Below, piece after piece: positions 1 through 7,696 of a stretch of 32,319 nt of DNA. A program made the position numbers and the translations under genes. The notes beneath the pieces are model-generated. The model ran no database searches and was not told the origin of the DNA. It saw only the letters and a program-made list of their open reading frames with translations. The stretch is from Clostridiales bacterium DTU036 (GTDB lineage: Bacteria; Bacillota; Clostridia; Peptostreptococcales; Acidaminobacteraceae), in the NCBI GenBank assembly GCA_001512625.1, contig LFTD01000102.1, positions 1-32,319 on the forward strand. The letters are read 5' to 3'. Every line of letters begins with the position of its first letter. The stretch's first letter is position 1.

Positions 1-194
1 ACTAAAGACTTTTTATGCCATCCTTCACTTTACGGATGTAGCTTTTGACACTATAACCAATTATAGATAGTAAAAATATTAGGCTTATTTAAAAAAAACC
101 AATAATCAGGTAGATTCTAAAGATTTTGCATATACAAGGGTCTAGGGCCTATGGTAGAATGTAGAGGAAAATTTCAAAAATACGGAGGAAATTA

Positions 195-1805
195 ATGAAC
201 TTAGCCTTACCTGTTTTAGGCGGACTAGGACTTTTCCTATATGGCATGACCATGATGGGCTCAGGCCTGGAAAAAGCCGCCGGCTCTAGGATGAAAAGGA
301 TTATGGAGGCCCTTACCTCAAATAGACTAAAGGGTGTTCTTGTAGGAACCCTAGTCACCATGATTATCCAGAGCTCCTCTGCCACCACGGTTATGGTGGT
401 AGGTTTTGTAAATGCTGGAATTATGAATCTAGGCCAGGCTGTTGGAGTAATCATGGGGGCCAACATAGGTACCACCATAACCTCCCAGTTGATTGCCTTT
501 AGCCTTACAGATTATGCTCCCCTAGCAGTAGCCCTGGGTGTTGCTATCTGGATTGTCGTTAAAAACACCAAGACCAAGACCTATGCAGAAATCCTAATAG
601 GCTTTGGTATACTTTTTATAGGTATGGATATGATGGGCAGCGGCCTTAGTCCTTTCGCAGAAAACCCTGCCTTTATAGATGTGCTTACTAAGCTAAATAA
701 CCCAGTTATGGGTATGCTGGCAGGATTTATCCTTACAACTGTAGTTCAGTCCTCCTCGGCCTCTGTAGGCCTCCTACAGGCCCTGGCTGGCCAAGGTCTA
801 GTTTCTATGAACCTGGCCTTCCCAATTCTTTTTGGCGAAAACATTGGTACTACAACAACAGCCATCCTTTCAAGTATAGGAACTAATAAAGCTGCTAAAA
901 GGGCGGCCTTTGTCCACTTCTTTATGAAGGTAGTAGGAACCCTTATCTTTATGACTCTATTAAGATATCCGATAGAAGCCTTAGTTATAAGAATGAGTCC
1001 TGGAAATGTTGTTAGGCAGATTGCCAATGCCCACACCATCTTTAACATAGTTAATACCATTATCCTCTTTCCCTTTATCTCACTAATAATTAAGGCAGCT
1101 GAATTTGTTATTCCTGAAGGCGAAGAGGAAGAAGCAACTGTAGCTATCCACTTAGATAAGAGGATCCTTGAAACTCCTTCCATAGCCCTAGTCCAGGGTG
1201 GTAAGGAGATAGAAGTAATGGCTGAGCTGGTCTTTAAGAACCTTGAAGCCAGTAAAGAGGTCCTCCTAAATGAAAAGATAAATAAGGTTGAAGAAATCCT
1301 AGCCATGGAGCAAAGGATTAACCAGACCCAAAAGGAAATCACCGACTACCTGGTCCTCCTCTCAAAGACCTCCCTATCTGTCCTACAGCATGAAGAGGTC
1401 AATACCATGCTCTTTATGATAGGAGATATTGAAAGGGTTGGAGACCACGTAGAGAACATAACAGAACTGGCCCAGGAAAAGTACGAAAAGTCCCTGGACT
1501 TCTCTGCCCTGGCTGCCCAGGAGCTAGAAGAGATGTTTGAACTTGTAAAGGAAACCTTTACCCTTGCCATGGAGGCCTACAAGCTAGGTGACATCAAGAT
1601 GGCTAGTAGGGTCCAGGTCCTAGAAGAAGAAGTTGACAAGAAGGAAATGGGAAACAGGAAGAACCACATAGAAAGGTTAAACCAGGGCCTATGCACAACA
1701 GAGTCTGGCCTGATCTATCTAGATGTTATATCTAACCTAGAAAGGATCTCCGACCACTCCAGTAACATCTCCCTATTTGTCCTTGATAAGTACTCGAAAA
1801 ACTAA
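195..1805 (+). CDS. Na/Pi cotransporter family protein with C-terminal PhoU-like domain
   Basis: 536 aa; duplicated QSSSATT / QSSSAS motifs and GANIGTT / GENIGTT typical of the NptA/PNaS family; helical PhoU-like tail; RBS-like aggagg upstream. Confidence 0.93.
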   Translation: MNLALPVLGGLGLFLYGMTMMGSGLEKAAGSRMKRIMEALTSNRLKGVLVGTLVTMIIQSSSATTVMVVGFVNAGIMNLGQAVGVIMGANIGTTITSQLIAFSLTDYAPLAVALGVAIWIVVKNTKTKTYAEILIGFGILFIGMDMMGSGLSPFAENPAFIDVLTKLNNPVMGMLAGFILTTVVQSSSASVGLLQALAGQGLVSMNLAFPILFGENIGTTTTAILSSIGTNKAAKRAAFVHFFMKVVGTLIFMTLLRYPIEALVIRMSPGNVVRQIANAHTIFNIVNTIILFPFISLIIKAAEFVIPEGEEEEATVAIHLDKRILETPSIALVQGGKEIEVMAELVFKNLEASKEVLLNEKINKVEEILAMEQRINQTQKEITDYLVLLSKTSLSVLQHEEVNTMLFMIGDIERVGDHVENITELAQEKYEKSLDFSALAAQELEEMFELVKETFTLAMEAYKLGDIKMASRVQVLEEEVDKKEMGNRKNHIERLNQGLCTTESGLIYLDVISNLERISDHSSNISLFVLDKYSKN

Positions 1806-1899
1806 TCAGATTTTTCAAGGTATAAAGCCTCTACTTAGACAAGAAGGTCACGATAATTATTTTGGGGATCTAAGAATAGTTTGAGCCACTACATTATTT

Positions 1900-2958
1900 T
1901 CAATAGCGCAGTGGCTCAAAAAAACTGTTTAAAGTATAGGTCTTCTTGCTATTTTCTTCCCATAGGATTGTAGAATAGCTCTTGTTTATAACTCCATTAA
2001 TTGTAGAATAGCTCTTGTTTATAACTCCATTATTAGCTTTTACAAAATAATAAATTTCATCATCATTTTTAGAAAACAACTGTCTATCAACTTGTCTTTC
2101 ACCCCTCAATGCTTTTTTATGGCTTTCTACGATGAAATATTCACAGGATTTTTCGGGCATTATTTCTTGGGGAACACTACTAGGTAGATATTCATTATTT
2201 GATATAGTATTGTTTTTACTATCAATCTGATAGATTACCACTTTCTCAGTTGGGTTTATTGTTGCAAAAGATAGTTTTATACTTGCAGTATATTGGGTGG
2301 TTTTTTTGTTTTCAGTTCTACTTGTAGAATCCACCATGGTGTGGGTATAAACACCACTCTCATTATTATCACCACTTACCATAAAGCCTTGACCACTTTG
2401 TAAATACACCTTGCCATCACCACTTTGATAGACAGGGTTTATATAGAATGCATTAGATATCTCTCCCGATGCCACATATATAGTTCCCTCGAGTTCTATT
2501 TCCTCTTCACTATCTCCACTTTTTAAATGATATTTAGAATCGGAAATTCCATTATCTGAACTAGTTGAAGAATAACTATCCCCTGTAATAGGATCGGTTA
2601 TTGTAGATGCAAACATTGAAATGCCGTCTAAACCCTCAAAAACATAACTGAACATGCTCTGTTTTTCACCACTTTCCACAGCAGTTAATTCTTCTTCCAC
2701 CAATGTGGCATAGAGGCGATTGTTATATTTGTCATCGGCGCCATTTATCACCATATTGCCACCTTTAGAAAATTTGCTTATGTTGTCATTTAAATAGTTT
2801 TCCATATCAAATAAGTCTAAATGCTCATATGTGACAAACACACCGATTAGCTTGTCGCTCTCTTTTGTCTGAGCTAATTCCTCATATGCAAGTTGGCAAC
2901 CACTAAAAGTTAGCACTATGAGAAGTGTTACTAACATACAAAGTACTTTATTCTTCAT
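1900..2958 (-). CDS. Putative secreted lipoprotein of unknown function
   Basis: Signal peptide plus lipobox (LTFSGCQ); start chosen at internal Met (MKNKVLCML), overlapping the stop of the upstream HTH gene. Confidence 0.7.
   Translation of the reverse strand: MKNKVLCMLVTLLIVLTFSGCQLAYEELAQTKESDKLIGVFVTYEHLDLFDMENYLNDNISKFSKGGNMVINGADDKYNNRLYATLVEEELTAVESGEKQSMFSYVFEGLDGISMFASTITDPITGDSYSSTSSDNGISDSKYHLKSGDSEEEIELEGTIYVASGEISNAFYINPVYQSGDGKVYLQSGQGFMVSGDNNESGVYTHTMVDSTSRTENKKTTQYTASIKLSFATINPTEKVVIYQIDSKNNTISNNEYLPSSVPQEIMPEKSCEYFIVESHKKALRGERQVDRQLFSKNDDEIYYFVKANNGVINKSYSTINGVINKSYSTILWEENSKKTYTLNSFFEPLRY
1967..2032. repeat. Perfect 33-bp tandem duplication (2 copies) inside the lipoprotein gene, encoding a repeated NGVINKSYSTI-type segment
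   Basis: attgtagaatagctcttgtttataactccatta occurs twice back to back. Confidence 0.97.
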
Positions 2959-3178
2959 CGCTTTTAACCTCCAAAACTCCATCGAATTTTAATATGTCGC
3001 CCACATCACATTCAAGATAGTAACAAATTTTATTAATTGTACTAAAGCGAACACCCTTTGCCTTTCCACTACGCAATATGGAAAGGTTTGCTTCGGTAAT
3101 ATCAATTAACCGGCACAGTTCCTTTGATGTCATATTTTTTCTTTTAAGTATTTCTTCAAGGAGAATTTGAATTGCCAT
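2948..3178 (-). CDS. Small Cro/CI-type HTH regulator (YozG-like)
   Basis: 76 aa; MTSKELCRLIDITEANLSILRSGKAKGVRFSTINKICYYLECDVGDIL is a classic HTH_3/HTH_26 pattern. Confidence 0.88.
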   Translation of the reverse strand: MAIQILLEEILKRKNMTSKELCRLIDITEANLSILRSGKAKGVRFSTINKICYYLECDVGDILKFDGVLEVKSDEE

Positions 3179-3187
3179 AAAAATACC

Positions 3188-4057
3188 TCATATAATACTG
3201 TCGTTATCGTCTTTAAGCGCTTTGCCTGTGCTTATAATTTGAGAGAAAACAAGCACTGCTAACACAAAGACAAGCGAGAGTATGGGAATATTGATATTGC
3301 TGCTAATTTTACGAAGCTGTGAGGCAAAAGCGTATTGCAAAAGGTTAAATACCATTGTGCTTAAAACAGTCACAATAAGAGATATTTTACAAATATAGGA
3401 TAATTTATTGGCAGACATTAGGGCTTCTTCAGAATATAGATCTCTACCAAAATGTCTCACAAGGCCAATGGAAAAAAGCACAACAACAATAGTTGCTATC
3501 ACTTGAATTATCTCTACAATCATTCCAAGAAATAGGAATAAATAGGTCAGTCCAAGTCCACCATCATTCCCGCTGTTTGCCAAGCGCAGTGCTTGGATAG
3601 ACTGGGTAAAGGTAACGGTAGCGGAGAATATGGCACTATAGGCAAGCAAAATATTTACCACCCAAAGTAGTATGCTTAGGTATTGGCAAAGTTTTTCAAT
3701 GCTTTTTCCTTGAAATAATTGAATCAGCTTTAGGATTAAGTAAGTGCAAATTAAAGAATAAATTGTGATGCTCGGAAGTGCCTTTGTTACAATCACTGTG
3801 TTTAACAGTGCAGGGTTAATTAGCTGATACATTGCGATAAACAGTAAAATTGTAGTAAGTGGCAATATAGCATCGGTGTAGCTGAGCCTGTGTTTTGCCC
3901 ACTGTATGACAAAAAGGATCATAGGAAGCAGGCAAAATGCAGTATACAAGATAATTGCAAAGATGTTCCCAAGGCCGCTTAAAAGAGACAGATAACGCAG
4001 ACCATTTGCTATTTGTACAAAGGGAAATGTAATTATGGTTTCAAACATATTAATCAC
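3188..4057 (-). CDS. DUF2975-type multi-pass membrane protein
   Basis: Multiple TM segments; C-terminal SEEALMSANKLSYICK...GKALKDDNDSII resembles the DUF2975 C-terminus; adjacent to YozG-like HTH as is typical. Confidence 0.7.
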   Translation of the reverse strand: MINMFETIITFPFVQIANGLRYLSLLSGLGNIFAIILYTAFCLLPMILFVIQWAKHRLSYTDAILPLTTILLFIAMYQLINPALLNTVIVTKALPSITIYSLICTYLILKLIQLFQGKSIEKLCQYLSILLWVVNILLAYSAIFSATVTFTQSIQALRLANSGNDGGLGLTYLFLFLGMIVEIIQVIATIVVVLFSIGLVRHFGRDLYSEEALMSANKLSYICKISLIVTVLSTMVFNLLQYAFASQLRKISSNINIPILSLVFVLAVLVFSQIISTGKALKDDNDSII

Positions 4058-4139
4058 CTCAATTATTGTTTTGCAATAATATTCTACTGGAAAAATTATT
4101 GTTTATCAATAATTTCTTTACACAATATGGATTTTCACT

Positions 4140-4410
4140 ATCTTTTTGCAAAGATACTCTAAAGAGCCTAGGTAGCAGCCTATTGTAAAAAAGGAGTGAC
4201 AAAAGATCCCTTTTAGGAGGCCAGGTCCTATAAGCAGTTAACAAGAAGGAAATGGAAAACAGGTAGAACCACCTAGATGTCATATCTAACCTAGAAAGAA
4301 TCACCCACAACTCCAGTAACATCTCCCTATTTGTACTTGATAAGTACTTTAAAAATTAATCAAATCTTCTCTGGGTATAAATCCTTCTAATTAGACAAGG
4401 AGGTCAAGAT
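4140..4410 (+). pseudogene. Decayed remnants of pirin (about 4150-4230) and of the 3' end of the Na/Pi cotransporter gene (about 4237-4360)
   Basis: gagcctaggtagcagcctat...ttttaggaggccaggtcc matches pirin 4832-4900; gttaacaagaaggaaatgg...ctagatgtcatatctaacctagaaag...tccagtaacatctccctatttgtacttgataagtac matches 1632-1800 with an internal deletion. Confidence 0.85.
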
Positions 4411-5281
4411 GATAAGACATGTTGAAGAAATTATAAAGCAGCCAGCTGCCCACTGGGTAGGAAATGGCTTTAGGGTTAGTCAGTACTTTCCAAGAAGAAG
4501 ACCAGCCCACTTTTTTGATAGAATCTCACCCTTTATCCTGCTAGACTATAATGCCAGGGTCCTTTTCAAAGGAACCCAGTCCCTAGTTGGTGTAGGTCCC
4601 CATCCCCATAGGGGATTTGAGACAGTAACCTTTGCCTTTGAAGGCAAGGTAGCCCACCATGACAACCAGGGCAATCAGGGAGTCATAGGGCCAGGAGACC
4701 TGCAGTGGATGAGCGCTGGCGCTGGCATTCTTCATAAGGAGTACCATGAGGCTGACTATGCTAAAGAAGATAGGATTTTTCATATGATTCAGCTCTGGGT
4801 CAACCTACCTGCCAAGGACAAGATGACAGAGCCTAGGTACCAGCCTATAACAAAAGAAGAGGTGACAAAACGCCCCTTTTTAGGGGGCCAGATCCTTATT
4901 TATGCTGGTATTGTACTGGGAGAAAAGGGGCCGGCCAAAACCTTCTCCCCTATGAACATCTATAAGGTAGAACTAGATAGTGGGGCTACTTTAAGTCTTG
5001 AAGAACCTGCCCACCACAATCTTGCCCTATTGGTAATAGAAGGCCAGGTCAGCTTAAATGATGATCTACTAGATAATGGAGATTTTGCTCTTATGAAAAA
5101 TGAAAAAGGCAGCTTTACTCTTGAAGGAAAAGCTCCTAGCTCCCAGGTTTTTGTTTTAAGCGGAGAACCTTTAAATGAACCAGTCATAGCTGGAGGTCCC
5201 TTTGTTATGAACACTGAAGAGGAGCTTAGGCAGGCCTATGATGACTACAACTCAGGTGGCTTTGGCAGCCATGACTTCTAA
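4409..5281 (+). CDS. Pirin family protein
   Basis: 290 aa; GPHPHRGFETVTFAFEGKVAHHDNQGNQGVIGPGDLQWMSAGAGILHKE is the pirin metal-binding core; RBS aaggaggtcaag. Confidence 0.96.
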   Translation: MIRHVEEIIKQPAAHWVGNGFRVSQYFPRRRPAHFFDRISPFILLDYNARVLFKGTQSLVGVGPHPHRGFETVTFAFEGKVAHHDNQGNQGVIGPGDLQWMSAGAGILHKEYHEADYAKEDRIFHMIQLWVNLPAKDKMTEPRYQPITKEEVTKRPFLGGQILIYAGIVLGEKGPAKTFSPMNIYKVELDSGATLSLEEPAHHNLALLVIEGQVSLNDDLLDNGDFALMKNEKGSFTLEGKAPSSQVFVLSGEPLNEPVIAGGPFVMNTEEELRQAYDDYNSGGFGSHDF

Positions 5282-5285
5282 GGTA

Positions 5286-5310
5286 AAAGGTCTGGAAATT
5301 CCAGACCTTT
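5286..5310 (+). terminator. Rho-independent-like terminator after pirin
   Basis: AAAGGTCTGGAA-A-TTCCAGACCTTT, 12-bp perfect arms, followed by T-rich sequence. Confidence 0.85.
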
Positions 5311-5400
5311 CATTTTATCTTTTTCTTTTTTTATCTTTTTCTTTTTCTTTTTCTGTTTTTTCTTTATTTTTTGTTTTTGTTTTTTACTACTTTCTTCTAT
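5311..5400. repeat. Low-complexity T-rich tract with (CTTTTT)n units
   Basis: tctttttctttttttatctttttctttttctttttctgttttttctttattttttg. Confidence 0.9.
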
Positions 5401-5445
5401 GTGCCTCATATGGGCCTATGCTTATAACTATAAGCGCTACTTCTG

Positions 5446-5889
5446 TCAGGCCCTCTTTGTAAAGCCCTGGCTCTCTAGGACCTCTAGGGCCTTCTTGTAA
5501 TCTGAAATTTCCAGGTCCTGACCATAGGGAACTATAGAGCTTAAAAGCATTAGATCTTCTTTACTGACCCACTCATAGCTAATGGCAATTTTTTCAGTAT
5601 AGGACCTGTCTTCAAAGACCAGGCTATACTCAATGCCATCAAGCCCTTTTAGGGCCTCCCTGCTAGGAGCTATATCTAGCTCTGCCTCCTCTAAGGTATC
5701 GACTTCTAAGATATCGTACCAGGTAACCTTTTGAAAAAGCTCATTTACCTTCTGCCCTCCCTTGTACTGGATAACCACATCTATAAAGACTCCAGGTTCT
5801 TCCAAGACCAAGGACTGCTTTTTTACAAAGGAACAGGAGGAAGTAAGTAAAAGGCTTATAAGAATAAGTATAAGTATTGATTTTTTCAT
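5446..5889 (-). CDS. DUF1307/YehR-like lipoprotein paralog
   Basis: Lipobox LLTSSCS; start reset to MKKSILIL behind an ggaggtgc RBS; same length and layout as the two neighbours. Confidence 0.7.
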   Translation of the reverse strand: MKKSILILILISLLLTSSCSFVKKQSLVLEEPGVFIDVVIQYKGGQKVNELFQKVTWYDILEVDTLEEAELDIAPSREALKGLDGIEYSLVFEDRSYTEKIAISYEWVSKEDLMLLSSIVPYGQDLEISDYKKALEVLESQGFTKRA

Positions 5890-5948
5890 GGCACCTCCTT
5901 CACTTCTCTTACTATTATAACTAAAAAGTCCCATAAATAACAAGATAC

Positions 5949-6283
5949 TTATAGGAGTCTGATTTCAATTGCCAGGGCTCCGTATTTTTCTATATCTTTC
6001 TGGGAATAGATCTCCAGCATATCCCTTGGATCTTTATCCTGACCCATGTCATAACCAAGCGCCTGGGCACCATAGTCCTCATAGAGCTCTCTAAAGTCCC
6101 TGTAAGCTCTTAGACTAAGAACCTCAACACTAAGCTCACTGCCACTAGTTAGGGCCTTAAAGGTAATCCTGTGGCCCCGCCTTAGTTTTCTTCTTTTTTC
6201 ATCATTAAGCCTAAGCTCTACTCTTTTAGAACCTGCTTTTATTTTTTTAACTGCTCTTCATTAAGTTTCATATAGTGAGTCAT
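5949..6283 (-). pseudogene. ASCH-like domain small protein, interrupted by a frameshift at an A7 tract
   Basis: Minus strand reads MTHYMKLNEEQLKK*; one extra A or a -1 slip gives MTHYMKLNEEQLKKIKAGSKRVELRLNDEKRRKLRRGHRITFKALTSGSELSVEVLSLRAYRDFRELYEDYGAQALGYDMGQDKDPRDMLEIYSQKDIEKYGALAIEIRLL*. Confidence 0.85.
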
Positions 6284-6316
6284 ATTTACCTCAAAAAAAG
6301 ACTGCCTAAGCAGCCT

Positions 6317-6760
6317 CTATTCAACGAGAGTGTAACCAGCCTCCTCAAGGCTCTTACCAAGCGCTTCAAGGCTGACATCCCCCCCATCCCAATCATCCAT
6401 GTTATTAACAATGTCCTTTAAGTCCTCAGGACTAATCTTACTAAAGTCTATAACAAGATTTTCTATGATGGACTCATCTGTAAATTCAAGGGTGAAATCC
6501 AGCCCTTCAATACCGCTAAGCTGCTCACTGATGCTCCCATAAAGCGCTTCAGCTTCTTCTCTACTTTCTAGATCAAGGACAAAAAAATCAACTATGCCTT
6601 TATTGGACTGCTTAAGTACCTTGTCATCCTGGGCTTCCAACGTAAGGATAAGCTTAATGCCCTCTTCCTCAATCTCATAGACATAGGATTTGATCTTAGC
6701 TCCACAGGCTGATAGGACTAGGGCTAGAACCAAAATAACTAGTAATAAGTGCTTTTTCAT
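6317..6760 (-). CDS. DUF1307/YehR-like lipoprotein
   Basis: 147 aa; lipobox LVLSACG; YVYEIEEEGIKLILTLEAQDDKVLKQ... Confidence 0.8.
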   Translation of the reverse strand: MKKHLLLVILVLALVLSACGAKIKSYVYEIEEEGIKLILTLEAQDDKVLKQSNKGIVDFFVLDLESREEAEALYGSISEQLSGIEGLDFTLEFTDESIIENLVIDFSKISPEDLKDIVNNMDDWDGGDVSLEALGKSLEEAGYTLVE

Positions 6761-6879
6761 TTTTACCTCTATCTCTCTTGTTCTTTTAATCTAACAGTCC
6801 AATTCTATCATATAATAAATTCAAATCCTAGAAAATCTTTGCTATTATTCTACTAGAACCTACCCTTTAGGCAAGCTCT

Positions 6880-7326
6880 TTATTCCAGTCTTACAAATCC
6901 AACTTGCTCAAGCTTCATTATTAGGTTTGGAAGATCTACATTATCCCCATACCAAACACCTACACGGTCTACTATTAGATTTAAATCATCGGGGCTGATT
7001 GTAGTGTGGTCGATTACAAGTTCTCTTACAAAACCTTCTTCTGTAAAGTCATAACTAAGCTCAAAGCCCTTTATATCCTTAAGGCCAGCGGGAGGAACTG
7101 AGTATAAAGCCTCAGCCTCGTTTTTGTCACCAACTCCTAGGTCTGAGTAGCTGCCTTTTGTAAGGTAGACTCGGTTTAAGATCCTGTTTCCCTGGACCTC
7201 CAGGCTAAGCCAGGTTTTAGGCCCTACCTCGCCATGTTCAAAGACCAGGATCTTTTTATTTTCCACCTTACATCCTGCCACTAGTAGGGTTAAGAGTAAA
7301 AAAGCTGCTATAAAAAACCTTTTCAT
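6880..7326 (-). CDS. DUF1307/YehR-like lipoprotein paralog
   Basis: 148 aa; lipobox LLVAGCK; aligns with 6317..6760 (EAEALYS, FELSYDFTEEGFVRELVIDHTTISPDDLN). Confidence 0.78.
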   Translation of the reverse strand: MKRFFIAAFLLLTLLVAGCKVENKKILVFEHGEVGPKTWLSLEVQGNRILNRVYLTKGSYSDLGVGDKNEAEALYSVPPAGLKDIKGFELSYDFTEEGFVRELVIDHTTISPDDLNLIVDRVGVWYGDNVDLPNLIMKLEQVGFVRLE

Positions 7327-7430
7327 AATAACCTTCTTTCTTTACCACTTTACCTTCATATCTATACTAGCATAAAAAAGGAAATATCACATCAAAAGGT
7401 GTCGCTTTATAAGTATAAGGAATCTATGCA

Positions 7431-7461
7431 AAAAAATAACCCAGATGAACTGGGTTATTAT
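7431..7461 (-). terminator. Terminator downstream of tRNA-Met
   Basis: Minus strand AATAACCCAG-TTCAT-CTGGGTTATTTTTTT. Confidence 0.85.
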
Positions 7462-7463
7462 TA

Positions 7464-7540
7464 TGGTAGCGGCGAGTGGAGTCGAACCACTGACCTTTCG
7501 GGTATGAACCGAACGCTCTCACCAACTAAGCTACGCCGCC
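7464..7540 (-). tRNA. tRNA with CAT anticodon (tRNA-Met type), encoded CCA
   Basis: ggcggcgtagcttagttggtgagagcgttcggttCATacccgaaaggtcagtggttcgactccactcgccgctacca; all arms visible. Confidence 0.95.
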
Positions 7541-7554
7541 GTAACAGCTCTTTT

Positions 7555-7583
7555 ATACTACCATCCTTATTAGGGGCTGTCAA
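7555..7583 (-). promoter_or_regulatory. Sigma-A-type promoter for the tRNA
   Basis: TTGACA - 17 nt - TAGTAT, a short distance upstream of the tRNA 5' end. Confidence 0.7.
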
Positions 7584-7696
7584 GAAGTTTTTATCAAATT
7601 CTCAGAAAGATTTTTTTAGTTTATTTTCAGGTTTTTTATTGCTTTTTATTGGCTTTTTCTCTATCCTTTGGGCCCTTCCTGAACCCGCTACAGTCC

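Noticed and set aside
149-478. Antisense ORF opposite the Na/Pi cotransporter, and many similar tracked ORFs (for example 746..1342, 15960..16454, 18878..19222, 20689..21042, 26017..26235, 27959..28228, 30119..30490)
   Set aside because: Each lies opposite or out of frame with a strongly recognisable conserved gene, has low-complexity composition and no RBS support.
4059-4322. 87-aa minus-strand ORF
   Set aside because: Falls in the decayed pirin/cotransporter remnants on the opposite strand; accidental open frame.
5238-5462. 74-aa plus-strand ORF (FLFLSFSFSFSVFSLFFVFVF)
   Set aside because: Out-of-frame translation of the pirin 3' end, its terminator and the T-rich tract.
5949-6283. Selenocysteine readthrough as the explanation for the interrupted ASCH-like gene (and the HTH gene at 23011..23405)
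   Set aside because: The interrupting stop is TAA, not TGA, and the downstream conserved sequence is in a different frame; a one-base frameshift is required.
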